Shown: positions 7,753 to 15,884 of the stretch, in pieces
Numbering within the stretch: the stretch's first letter is position 1
How the letters are laid out: every line of letters starts with the position of its first letter
Assembly: GCA_964526225.1 (NCBI GenBank)
Contig: CAZGLL010000012.1
Location: forward strand, 1 to 48,984
From: DRYM01 sp964526225
GTDB taxonomy: Archaea > Thermoproteota > Thermoprotei_A > EX4484-217-1
Direction of reading: 5' to 3'
DNA: 48,984 bases
Position numbers and translations under genes: made by a program
Notes under the pieces: model-generated
The model's input: the letters and a program-made list of their open reading frames with translations, nothing else
What the model was told of the DNA's origin: nothing
Databases searched by the model: none

Positions 7753-8700
7753 GTGAAAGTGGAACTTTACAGTGTTGGGGAAGTATTTGTCAACATGGTT
7801 TTCAAGAAAACATTTGAGGGAAACCCCGCTGTTGAAGCTCATTTCGGAGGGGCTCCAGCTAATTTAGCGATAGCGGTTTCTAGGTTAGGGCATAGAGCTG
7901 GATTTATAGGTGCTATAGGTAATGATTTGTTGGGGGAGTTTCTTCTTAGAACTCTTAGGATAAACAATGTCGACACTAAGCTTGTTAGAATTAAGAAGGC
8001 TAGGACAACTTTGGCTTTCGTAGTTGTTGATGAAAAAGGTGGGAAAAGGTTTTTCTTTTACAGGAAACCATGGGGTGAAACAGCAGATACCATGCTTAAG
8101 ATTGAAGATGTTGATTTCGGGAAAATAGGGGAGGCAAGGGTTGTTCATTTCTCAGGGTTTTCTACATCGCATCCTCCAACTTCCGAAACAGTATATGCTA
8201 TTGCGGAATACGCTTTAGAAAGGGAAATTAAGGTTTCCTATGATCCAACATTTAGAGATGATATTTGGCATTCGAAAAACGCTGCTAAGGAGGCTTTCGA
8301 AAGAAGCCTTAAACTATCATCAATAGTTTCTTTAGGTGTAGACGAAATGGAGGAATTCTATGGAACAACAGATTACAGATTCGTTGCCGACAAAATACTT
8401 GGAAAACACTCTAACGTAGAAACTGTAGCTATAAGGCTTGGAGCTAAGGGAGCATATGCTAAATCAAGAAACGGTAGAGAAGCATTTAAGGAAGCATTTA
8501 AAGTGAAGATTGTTGACATTATGGGAGCAGATGATGCATGGACAGCTGCTTTCCTAGTAACCCATATCCTAGAAGGTATAGATTTAGAATCTTCCTTGCT
8601 ATTCGCAAACGCTACTGCGGCAATGGTATGCTCGAAATTCGGCGCAATAACGGCTTTCCCAAGAAGAGACGAAGTAGAAGAGTTTCTAAGAAAACAATAA
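7753..8700 (+). CDS. PfkB-family (ribokinase-like) sugar/nucleoside kinase
   Basis: 315 residues, GTG start. PfkB signature 1 is HFGGAPANLAIAVSRLGHRA (about residues 30-49) and the C-terminal signature is VDIMGADDAWTAAFL (~257). The family transfers phosphate from ATP or ADP to sugars, nucleosides or sugar phosphates. The usual anion-hole/catalytic motif is GAGD; here it reads GADD, keeping the final catalytic Asp but placing an acid where Gly is normal. Substrate cannot be told from sequence; ribose, fructose or a nucleoside are all possible. It lies downstream of the retropepsin-like gene, and its end is 7 nt from the convergent VapC stop. Confidence 0.85.
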   Translation: MKVELYSVGEVFVNMVFKKTFEGNPAVEAHFGGAPANLAIAVSRLGHRAGFIGAIGNDLLGEFLLRTLRINNVDTKLVRIKKARTTLAFVVVDEKGGKRFFFYRKPWGETADTMLKIEDVDFGKIGEARVVHFSGFSTSHPPTSETVYAIAEYALEREIKVSYDPTFRDDIWHSKNAAKEAFERSLKLSSIVSLGVDEMEEFYGTTDYRFVADKILGKHSNVETVAIRLGAKGAYAKSRNGREAFKEAFKVKIVDIMGADDAWTAAFLVTHILEGIDLESSLLFANATAAMVCSKFGAITAFPRRDEVEEFLRKQ

Positions 8701-8706
8701 AGTAGC

Positions 8707-9111
8707 TTATGGAATAACGTTAACACCTAAGGATAAAGCGGTTCTTTTCAGTTTCCTATCAAATGTTGCTAATGTTAAATTATAATGTTTAGCAATCATC
8801 AATATTATTAAGTCATTAATTTCCTTAGTACTCACTTGTTTTTCTTCAAGATACTTTAAAGCATTACTTAGTATTTCTGAGTTTTCAGCGGAATACACTG
8901 TCCTGGGATCTCTAAGATACTCTAGAATCTTTAGTGCTAGAAACTTTGCTGAAACACCTAGTTTAAGCATGACCCAAATGTATTCGTGAATAACTATTGA
9001 TGGTATCCATAGTTCTTTAGCGGAATCTACTATGTTACTTGCTAGTTCATGATGTTTACTGTCTTCAACAGTATCGTATACTAAAATGTTCGTATCAACT
9101 AGTAGCTTCAT
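8707..9111 (-). CDS. vapC: VapC-type PIN-domain toxin
   Basis: 134-residue PIN nuclease beginning MKLLVDTNILVYDTVEDSKH. Acidic ligands are visible at D6, E43 (IHEYIW), D101 (INDLIILMIA) and D118 (ATFDRKL), so the active site looks complete. It is translated after its antitoxin, with a 17-nt overlap. It belongs to the classical DTN..(V/L)Y VapC subtype, unlike the toxins at 2568 and 18441, so it was acquired or diverged separately. Confidence 0.92.
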   Translation of the reverse strand: MKLLVDTNILVYDTVEDSKHHELASNIVDSAKELWIPSIVIHEYIWVMLKLGVSAKFLALKILEYLRDPRTVYSAENSEILSNALKYLEEKQVSTKEINDLIILMIAKHYNLTLATFDRKLKRTALSLGVNVIP

Positions 9112-9331
9112 TTAAGAATTCCTCAGTGGCTTTCTCTATTTCTTCAACTGAAACATCTCTTCCCAACTTTATTGTTAACCTTTTCCTCCTAAATGGGGCA
9201 ATTTTAATAACGTTTTCCTTCTCGTCGTAAACTACTTCTACGTAGTCACCTTCCCTAATACCTATTTTCTCCCTTATAGTGGCAGGTATAGTTATTTGGT
9301 AATTTCGTGTAACTTTAACTACTTCCCTCAT
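9095..9331 (-). CDS. vapB: VapB-type antitoxin, AbrB family
   Basis: 78 residues. The AbrB hairpin VVKVTRNYQITIPATIREKI, then GIREGDYVEVVYD, occupies the N-terminal half, and a helical toxin-binding tail (VEEIEKATEEFLNEA) the rest. It represses its own operon and neutralises the downstream PIN toxin in characterised systems. The ATG start at 9331 leaves no extra N-terminal residues. Confidence 0.9.
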   Translation of the reverse strand: MREVVKVTRNYQITIPATIREKIGIREGDYVEVVYDEKENVIKIAPFRRKRLTIKLGRDVSVEEIEKATEEFLNEATS

Positions 9332-9496
9332 ATCTTAAACCTAGTAAGGCTAAAACACTAGTAATATTTAAAATTTCCTACTACATTTTAGCTTACGATA
9401 ATTCCGTTTTGCCTAAATCCTTTGAAAATAGTGTTAGTTATAGAGGCAACATAATACTGGCTTCGACACTATTTACTATTACGATGAACTACATGC

Positions 9497-9856
9497 TCAT
9501 ATTAATTTTACCCAGTATTCTTCTGCATCCTGTAGAACAACACTTTTCCTTTTTGCTTTGTAAAATTCCTCTGGAGTATATGCTAGTATTTGGAAAGGCG
9601 TTTTTCTTGAAGCCATTTTTCTAAGGATCCTAACTCTTTCCTCAGCACTTAGTTTTGCAAAATGCTTTGAAATAACTACTACGTCTATGTCACTGTCTTC
9701 GATCCATGTTCCTTTCGCGTAGCTTCCGAAAAGATATATTTCTGCATCTTCATATTTCCCTTTAACTTCTTTAACAAAGTTCTCTAATGCATCAGCTACG
9801 TTCTTAGGTAGTAAGTGCTTTCTCAACTTTTTCAAGAACACTCCTTGCCACCTCAA
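9497..9856 (-). CDS. mntA: MNT minimal nucleotidyltransferase (HEPN antitoxin)
   Basis: 119 residues. The core AEIYLFGSYAKGTWIEDSDI, then DVVVIS, holds the GS...SDxD catalytic motif of minimal nucleotidyltransferases. It is near-identical in layout to the copy at 3218. Its 5' end overlaps the end of the HEPN reading frame (9804 once the frameshift is corrected), reproducing the overlapping arrangement of the intact pair. The exact start is uncertain because the frame is open through the overlap. Confidence 0.88.
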   Translation of the reverse strand: MRWQGVFLKKLRKHLLPKNVADALENFVKEVKGKYEDAEIYLFGSYAKGTWIEDSDIDVVVISKHFAKLSAEERVRILRKMASRKTPFQILAYTPEEFYKAKRKSVVLQDAEEYWVKLI

Positions 9857-10203
9857 GTGCTTTTTTAGCTTGTGCTTTACTGAAGCTTAGCGAAGGCCTT
9901 TTTAACCCGGCGTTGGGGGTATCTTGCTGTAACATAGTATTGTGAAATTTCAGGTAATGCCTCTTCTATATCACTAGATAACTTAATAATATCTCTAATG
10001 TTTTCATAGAGAAATGTTAAGTCGTGTGCATGAGGAGGTCTTTTACGCTTTAACCCTATCATTACTGCTTTAAAAGCTTTCTCTATTGCCTGGTGACACA
10101 TGTAGCATGCTAAACTATAGTCTTTATCCCTAAGAGATCTCAAAGCACGCTCATAATCAACCTTTGCTTCCTCAAACCAGTCAAGTGCTTCTTCTCGAAT
10201 CAC
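9804..10203 (-). pseudogene. hepT: HEPN-domain protein, frameshifted at a C5 run
   Basis: GTG 10203 starts VIREEALDWFEEAKVDYERA, matching the intact HEPN at 3905. CYMCHQAIEKAFKAVMIGLK, PPHAHDLTFLYENI and YYVTARYP follow. At the run of five C (minus strand; G run at 9915-9919) the frame slips, giving QRRVKKAFAKLQ and a stop at 9877. Removing one C restores YPNAGLKRPSLSFSKAQAKK and ALEVARSVLEKV, ending at 9804. This aligns with the intact protein's YPNAGVERPSKEITKEQAEE. So a single-base insertion removes the last helix, or the assembly has a homopolymer error. The MNT partner remains intact. Confidence 0.8.
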
Positions 10204-10350
10204 AATATAAGCACCTATTGATAATAACGTGTTTGAACATAAAAAAAGGCTATGTTTTAAACATTCACCGAAATATCCATTTAATATTTTTCGAAAGTGA
10301 GACATGTTTTTATTTTCCCTTTAACACATTTGTTATAACGGTGTAGCTTC

Positions 10351-11016
10351 ATGGAGATTTTGGAGAAAATAAGGAAGCTCATGGTGAATCTTGAAGATTT
10401 AGATATGGAAGAGCTCGAGAAATTAATTGAGAAAGCATTAGAGAAGCATAGTGCCACTGAAGTTCTTGAGAAAGCATTAAGACCTTCCATGGCGGAAATC
10501 GGTAAAAAGTTTGAGCGTGGAGAATATTTTCTAGCTGAACTTGTTTTTGCAGCAGACATTTTCAAAGAAGTCTTTAATAAATATCTTAGAGACAAACTTG
10601 CTTCTGAAAAGAAAGCTGAAACCTTAGGGAAAGTCGTTATAGGGACTATTGAAGGAGATGTTCACGATATAGGTAAAACTATTGTTGCAACACTTCTTGA
10701 AGCAGCTGGTTTCGAGGTAATAGATTTAGGTGTTGATGTTCCCGCGGAAAAATTTGTTGAAGAAGCTGAAAAACATGGTGCCCAAGTGATAGCTATTTCA
10801 GCGCTCTTAACTACAACCATGCTTAACATGGGTAAGGTGATTAAGCTTTTAGAGGAGAAAGGTGTAAGAGACAAGTACATTGTAATCGTTGGTGGTGCTC
10901 CAGTAACTGAGGAGTTCGCTAAGAAAATAGGTGCTAACGCTTACGGTAAAGATGCTTACGATGGAGTAGCTAAGGTTAAAAAGCTTGTTTACGAGAAATT
11001 TGGAATTAAAGTTTAA
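10351..11016 (+). CDS. Corrinoid (B12)-binding methyltransferase subunit, MtbC/MttC-like
   Basis: 221 residues: an N-terminal helical cap domain (~1-90, including MAEIGKKFERGEYFLAELVF) and a Rossmann-like cobalamin domain (~93-215). The domain carries the lower-ligand motif DVHDIG (103-108, His105), SALLTTTM and VGGAPV. Such proteins carry a methyl group on Co between a substrate-specific methyltransferase and a UroD-type or other acceptor methyltransferase. The gene that ends 11 nt inside its 3' end on the other strand encodes a UroD-like protein, a fitting partner. No activase or substrate methyltransferase of the MtmB/MtbB/MttB type is in the window. Confidence 0.9.
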   Translation: MEILEKIRKLMVNLEDLDMEELEKLIEKALEKHSATEVLEKALRPSMAEIGKKFERGEYFLAELVFAADIFKEVFNKYLRDKLASEKKAETLGKVVIGTIEGDVHDIGKTIVATLLEAAGFEVIDLGVDVPAEKFVEEAEKHGAQVIAISALLTTTMLNMGKVIKLLEEKGVRDKYIVIVGGAPVTEEFAKKIGANAYGKDAYDGVAKVKKLVYEKFGIKV

Positions 11017-12067
11017 CCTCACTTAAGCCCATAAGCTTTCTTACAGCGTTTACTTTAGCTAAAGCTAGGGGTTCGTTAAAGCTTCTACCAGGATATGGTC
11101 TATGAGTTACACTTAGTATGAGCTTCCTTTTACCATGGGTTTTTAGGAAAACCTTAACCATACTGAGAAACTCCTCAACACCTACGTTTTCACCAATTAT
11201 GAGATCTATGGGCATTCCAGTGTGGAAAACCGTTTTCCACCCAATAGTTTTCCTAACTTCGGCAACTCTACTAGCCCACTTTAAAGCTGATTCAACAGTG
11301 CTTTTACTTTGTAAATCTAAAGGATGTAAACCATCATATATTCCCGAAAGTTTAGCTACGAAATTAATTGAGGAAACATCTCCGTCACAATGTAAAATAG
11401 CTATTTTGCCCTTGGATTTTATAGTATTAGTGAATATTTTATGCCATTTAAGATAGTGGTTCTCAATAAACCATTTAGGATATATTGGGCCAGTGTATGT
11501 AAATGCGTCATCAGCTACTCTAATAGCGTCAACTATGTCTAATTCCCTAGCATATTTTATTACTTCTAAAGTGTATTTTGCAAGAATATCGTATAGCTTA
11601 ATAGCTTTCCTCCTATTTAGCAAAAGTAGCTTAGCAAAATCTAAACTATGATATGCTAAATCATATTTAAACCCGGATTCAGGTCTAGGAGGCATCATAG
11701 AATATTCGGCATGCTCAGTAGGTCCAATAACTTCGAAAATTATGAATAATCCATTGTTTTTAAAAGGCTCAACATTGTCCCAAAAGCCTTTAGCACACGA
11801 CTCTACTACATCATCAATGCTTGGCCAATCATATCCTGATTCTACATCTAACCTTTCAACCCATTCACGTAAGCTTTCATTTTCAACTCTTCTAAAGGGG
11901 CCGCCGCTATAAAACCAGTCTTCCCATAGAGAAACCCATCCGTGACCTAGGAGGATATCTCCAAGCTTTGCTTCATGCTCTTTTTCCACACTCTCAAAGT
12001 GTAGAGGTGGTCGTTCAGTAGACTTATCTTCATAAACGTAGTAAACTAAGTCCCTACTTTCCACCAA
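11006..12067 (-). CDS. Uroporphyrinogen-decarboxylase-like methyltransferase
   Basis: 353-residue TIM-barrel protein of the UroD/MtaA/CmuA superfamily. The HCDGD segment (226-230, ILHCDGDV) takes the place of the zinc-binding HxC motif, and a later VTHRPYPG replaces the usual Cys ligand. It therefore resembles the HxDG-type UroD paralogues linked to corrinoid methyl transfer rather than heme synthesis. No other heme-pathway gene is nearby. The convergent corrinoid protein (11-nt overlap at the 3' ends) supports a methyl-transfer pair. The methyl donor and acceptor are unknown. Confidence 0.8.
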   Translation of the reverse strand: MVESRDLVYYVYEDKSTERPPLHFESVEKEHEAKLGDILLGHGWVSLWEDWFYSGGPFRRVENESLREWVERLDVESGYDWPSIDDVVESCAKGFWDNVEPFKNNGLFIIFEVIGPTEHAEYSMMPPRPESGFKYDLAYHSLDFAKLLLLNRRKAIKLYDILAKYTLEVIKYARELDIVDAIRVADDAFTYTGPIYPKWFIENHYLKWHKIFTNTIKSKGKIAILHCDGDVSSINFVAKLSGIYDGLHPLDLQSKSTVESALKWASRVAEVRKTIGWKTVFHTGMPIDLIIGENVGVEEFLSMVKVFLKTHGKRKLILSVTHRPYPGRSFNEPLALAKVNAVRKLMGLSEVKL

Positions 12068-12340
12068 ACTACATCACCAATAACCAACAGTTTAACTAAA
12101 AACTCATTCAACTTTGCCCTTAAGTATATAGTTTTAACTGAGAATATTAAAGAAATATTGTAGTCTCCTGTTTGTTAAATGTGAAAAAATTAGGCCTTAA
12201 TTGGAAAATTTTCAATGTGTTAGTTGCCTACATCGAAAAATACCAGCTAATAAGCATTTCTATAGGTAGAATTTACGTTATACTAATATAGTATATAGTA
12301 ATAATATTAATATAGTTCAATAGGTTTTAGGTGACGCTTT

Positions 12341-13612
12341 GTGAGCCTCCTAAGATCATACCTCAGAATTCCTGTAATTTATAAAATAGCTATCGGCTTC
12401 GTACTAGGAATAATTCTCGGCGCTCTTATCGGGGAACCGATAACTGCTTTGAAGCCTCTAGGTGATTTATTCATTAGACTTCTAAAAATGATAGTGGCTC
12501 CTATAGTGCTGTTTTCACTAGTTGTTGGTGCCGCAAGCATTACACCTGCGAGATTAGGTAAAGTAGGTGTTAAAATAATCCTTTACTACCTAGTAACATC
12601 GGCTATAGCTGTAATAATAGGTTTAGCTATGGCAAACCTATTCAGACCCGGCGTCGGATTGGAACTAGCAGGTGAAGCTAAAGAGGTAACTGTGAAGCCT
12701 CCACCATCGCCAGTAGAGGTTCTTTTAAACATTATTCCTACTAATCCATTTGCTGCATTATCGCAGGGTAAAGTGCTTCAAATAATATTCTTCGCAATAG
12801 TTTTAGGCATAGCAATTGCTTATTTAAGGGAAAGTAAGGTTATAAGAGTTTCTAGAGCCGCTTCAACAGTTTTTACCATATTTGATGGACTAGCCGAAAC
12901 AATGTATAAGATTGTAAGGGGAATACTACAGTACGCACCAATAGGTGTGTTTGCATTAATAGGCTACGTTGTAGCTAAGCATGGCCCAGGAGTTCTCGGA
13001 CCATTAGCTATAGTAGTTGTAGCCCTCTACGTCGGCCTCTTCATCCACATATTCCTAGTGTACGGTGGCTTACTAACGGCCTTCAAATTAAGTATTATAA
13101 AGTTCCTTAAGGGAGCGAAAGAGCCTATGTTAACAGCTTTCGTTACTAGAAGCAGTTCAGGAACATTGCCTGTAACAATGACTGCTGCTGAAGAGAACTT
13201 TAGAATAAGTAGGTCAATTTACTCATTTACACTACCTTTAGGAGCAACAGTAAACATGGACGGTACAGCAATGTACCAAGCAATATCAACGATATTCATA
13301 GCTAATGCTCTAGGAATTCCACTAACCATAACGCAGCAATTACTAATAGTATTAACAGCTGTTCTAGCATCAATAGGTACTGCTGGTGTTCCCGGAGCAG
13401 GACTAATAATGTTAGCTATGGTTCTTGAAGCAGTAGGTTTACCACTAACAGATCCTAGCGTAGCACTAGCTTACGGTATGATTGCTGGAATCGACGTCAT
13501 ACTGGACATGGGAAGAACTATGGTTAACGTAACAGGAGACCTTGCTGGAACGATAATAGTTGCTAAAACAGAAAATGAAATAGACCTATCAAGCGGCGTA
13601 TGGAGAAGCTAA
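12341..13612 (+). CDS. Dicarboxylate/amino-acid:cation symporter (DAACS, GltPh-like)
   Basis: 423 residues, close to GltPh length, about eight TM helices plus two re-entrant hairpins. HP1 has RSSSGTLPVTM, TM7 has the sodium/substrate NMDGT motif (GATVNMDGTAMYQ), and HP2 has SIGTAGVPGAG. It imports aspartate, glutamate or C4-dicarboxylates with Na+ or H+. GTG start at 12341 follows GGTGA. AT-rich tracts at 12280-12315 (TATAGTATATAG) can supply the promoter. The 270-nt gap before it shows only a 36-codon GTG frame (12180-12290) that I do not count as a gene. Confidence 0.93.
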   Translation: MSLLRSYLRIPVIYKIAIGFVLGIILGALIGEPITALKPLGDLFIRLLKMIVAPIVLFSLVVGAASITPARLGKVGVKIILYYLVTSAIAVIIGLAMANLFRPGVGLELAGEAKEVTVKPPPSPVEVLLNIIPTNPFAALSQGKVLQIIFFAIVLGIAIAYLRESKVIRVSRAASTVFTIFDGLAETMYKIVRGILQYAPIGVFALIGYVVAKHGPGVLGPLAIVVVALYVGLFIHIFLVYGGLLTAFKLSIIKFLKGAKEPMLTAFVTRSSSGTLPVTMTAAEENFRISRSIYSFTLPLGATVNMDGTAMYQAISTIFIANALGIPLTITQQLLIVLTAVLASIGTAGVPGAGLIMLAMVLEAVGLPLTDPSVALAYGMIAGIDVILDMGRTMVNVTGDLAGTIIVAKTENEIDLSSGVWRS

Positions 13613-13751
13613 AAAGTTACCTTGTAAATTAAAATTCCTCTTTTTCTCTACATAGTATCCTTTATTCAATGTTTAGAGACTCGTTGGTTTCTAAGATAAA
13701 AATAAAACTTTATTTAACTATAGTAGCACTTAATGTAAATGTGATGAAATC

Positions 13752-14134
13752 GTGAGTCTTCCGAAGGAATGGGTTGAGAAAGCAGATGTTTTCCTTAAAG
13801 ATAAAGACATTTAAGGGAAGGCATTTATTGGCTTACATGTTTCGATTCTCATCAAGCAGCAGAGCTTTACCTTAAAGCACTTCATGTGCATTTTACAGGG
13901 ATCCACCCATTTACTCATGACCTTACAGAACTACTTGACTTCCTTAAGGATATGGGGTTGAAAGTGCCTAAGAGACTTTACATGTATGCTGATGCTTTAA
14001 CACCACACTACACCTTAGCTAGATACCCTGGAAAGAAACCTTTAAAATATAATAGAGAGTTAGCTAAGAGGTGCTTAAAATATGCAAGAGAAATCATCAA
14101 GTGGGTTAAGGCGAAAGCTTCTGAAAAAGGCTAA
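13752..14134 (+). pseudogene. hepT: HEPN-domain protein, frameshifted near its start
   Basis: GTG 13752 starts SLPKEWVEKADVFLKDKDI, then meets TAA at 13812. One missing base there would continue as REGIYWLTCFDSHQAAELYL, KALHVHFTGIHPFTHDL, HYTLARYPGKKP and CLKYAREIIKWVKAKA, ending at 14134. SHQAAELYLKAL, THDLTELLDFL and ARYPG match the HEPN family throughout. Only the piece from about 13886 is open as a long frame. The MNT gene follows 6 nt after the stop and is intact. It is the second HEPN with one indel in this window; an assembly error is the alternative. Confidence 0.78.
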
Positions 14135-14140
14135 GGAAAA

Positions 14141-14458
14141 ATGGAGAAAAGAGAAGAGAAATTCAGAGCATATGTTGAAATATTAAAGAAAAAGTTTCCT
14201 AATACAACAATAGTTCTCATAGGCAGTAGAGCTGAAAACAAGGCTCTTCCATATAGTGACTATGATCTAGTAGTAATTTTCAAGGAAATTAATAACAAAT
14301 TTTCACTAATTGAGGAAATTAGAAAGTATAAGCCAAAAGGCTTCAGTTTAGACCTTATTGTCTTAAGCTTAGAGGACTTAAAAGATCCAGTAATAGCTAA
14401 AATGCTGAAGAAGAAGGTAATATTTCATGACGGTTTGAATCTTATCTATAAACTATAA
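14141..14458 (+). CDS. mntA: MNT minimal nucleotidyltransferase (HEPN antitoxin)
   Basis: 105 residues with GSRAENKALPYSDYDLVVIF, the GS...SDxD metal-binding motif of minimal nucleotidyltransferases, about residues 28-47. It sits 6 nt downstream of the frameshifted HEPN, so they were one operon. It is more divergent from the MNTs at 3218 and 9497 than those are from each other, and in gene order it is HEPN then MNT like them. Confidence 0.88.
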   Translation: MEKREEKFRAYVEILKKKFPNTTIVLIGSRAENKALPYSDYDLVVIFKEINNKFSLIEEIRKYKPKGFSLDLIVLSLEDLKDPVIAKMLKKKVIFHDGLNLIYKL

Positions 14459-14583
14459 TGTAACAATAATATGTTAGAAACAATTTCCATACTAAATTTA
14501 CATGTTTAATACAGGTAAATTTCCAATTACTGAGTTTATATAACAAGAACAGGTAATTTGCTAAGTGAAAGTAAAGTTAAAAT

Positions 14584-14834
14584 TCATAAGTAATTTTTAA
14601 AGTTTCTCTTTCTCTTCTCTAAAACTATGACTACCTCTTTTACTCCTTAAAAACCTGTTCCTAAGAAAATACTTGTCTTAGTTAAACCGATATTAGGTAT
14701 TATGGTGACTACTTTACCATTTTCTGAGAGTTTTTCAAGAACTTCACCTAACTTAGGGAAATCTTGAACAAAATTATCTATTTTAAATAATAAATACACT
14801 AGCTACTGCCATCATATAATTTATTAAGCTTCAT
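14584..14834 (-). pseudogene. Relic of a small unrecognised protein
   Basis: On the minus strand ATG 14834 reads MKLNKLYDGSS, a stop and a frame change follow, then LVYLLFKIDNFVQDFPKLGE, VLEKLSENGKVVTIIPNIGL and TKTSIFLGTGF. A TAA is followed by GVKEVVIVLEKRKRNF. The segment has protein-like composition and periodicity, with one stop in place of a likely Lys codon. No family recognised. It fills most of the otherwise gene-free 14459-14891 stretch. Confidence 0.4.
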
Positions 14835-14891
14835 CCTGAACGCCTAAGGAGATTCATAAGTAATAAAGTAAGGTGTGGCTTAATAATATTA

Positions 14892-15599
14892 CTACTCCTT
14901 CAATGCATACTCTAGAGCCTTTATTGAGTGTATTTTTGCCGTATCATATAGTTTTACATTAGTCATATTCTCTTTTAGAATTAGTGGAAGTTCAGTACAT
15001 GCTAAAACAATTGCTTCAGCACCTTTTCTGATAAGTTTTTCAATAATTTTTAGAAGCAATTTCCTTGAATATTCATTCACGATTCCCTTAGTTAGCTCCT
15101 CATAAATTATCCTGTTAATAACTTCTACATCCTCTAAGTCAGGAACTATAGCGTTTATTCCATGCTTTCTAAGTCCTTCAACGTAGAAATTGTGTGTTAA
15201 TGTGAATTTTGTTCCGAGTAAGCCAATTCTACCTATATTGTCCTTTTTCAATTCCTCAGCTAAGGAGTCAATAATGTTAATTAGCGGTATTGGGGATTGA
15301 GATGCTATGTAGTCAAAAGCTATGTGGGGTGTGTTAGCCGATATTATTGCGAAATCTGCTCCGGCCTTATGTAAAGCTTTAATAGCTTTAATAATAATAT
15401 CAGCTGCTTCTTTAAACCTACCTTTTTCCATTAACCGCGTGAATTTCCCAAAATTAACACTGTAAATTATTATTTCAGGGTATTCTTCGTTTCTATATCT
15501 TCTCCTATACTCCTCAATAATGTTAGTATAGTAAAGAACAGTTGATTCCGGACTTAAACCTCCTACTATACCTATAGTTTTCATACTTAACATCCTCAA
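14892..15599 (-). CDS. Aspartate/glutamate racemase-family protein, one catalytic Cys missing
   Basis: 235 residues of the PLP-independent Asp/Glu racemase (RacX/AspR) family: IGIVGGLSPESTVLYY at the N-terminus, SANTPH (~105) and ACTELPLIL (~202). Two-base racemases use a Cys in a CNT motif and a second in GCTE. Here the first is Ala-Asn-Thr while the second Cys is kept. The enzyme may be a one-base racemase, a lyase-like relative, or act on a different substrate. The start is probably the ATG at 15584 (MKTIGIVGG) rather than 15599. Confidence 0.85.
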   Translation of the reverse strand: MRMLSMKTIGIVGGLSPESTVLYYTNIIEEYRRRYRNEEYPEIIIYSVNFGKFTRLMEKGRFKEAADIIIKAIKALHKAGADFAIISANTPHIAFDYIASQSPIPLINIIDSLAEELKKDNIGRIGLLGTKFTLTHNFYVEGLRKHGINAIVPDLEDVEVINRIIYEELTKGIVNEYSRKLLLKIIEKLIRKGAEAIVLACTELPLILKENMTNVKLYDTAKIHSIKALEYALKE

Positions 15600-15884
15600 A
15601 TTACTACTTCACTCCCGTATTTAACTAAACTGTTAAAATAAGCTCTTGACAAAGTTTAAAGGGGACAACGAGAAAAGCGTATAGTATAGGCGGCATGTTT
15701 GAGTAGAAGCATATTAGTTGCAGTGTACGGGGCGTATGGGATATCTTATGTTGAACCATGCATTTATAGGCGTCATGGTTCTCGGAGGAAGCGTTGTGAA
15801 AAATGTTAAATGGAGTTATTTATGGTAACTACGTATTTCCTTCACTTCTCATTAACCTTTTTAACCAATAAAAAAATGTAATGT
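15600..15884. other. Intergenic stretch with a weak small-ORF signal
   Basis: Between the racemase and inositol-phosphate synthase genes. On the plus strand around 15700-15810, two overlapping frames read SRSILVAVYGAYGISY and then LMLNHAFIGVMVLGGSVV. Together these could be a frameshifted hydrophobic peptide. The evidence is thin and I do not call a gene. T-rich tracts near 15855-15880 may terminate the synthase transcript. Confidence 0.25.

Noticed and set aside
12180..12290. 36-codon GTG frame (MKKLGLNWKIFNVLVAYIEK)
   Set aside because: Too short, no homology recognised and no clear ribosome binding site.
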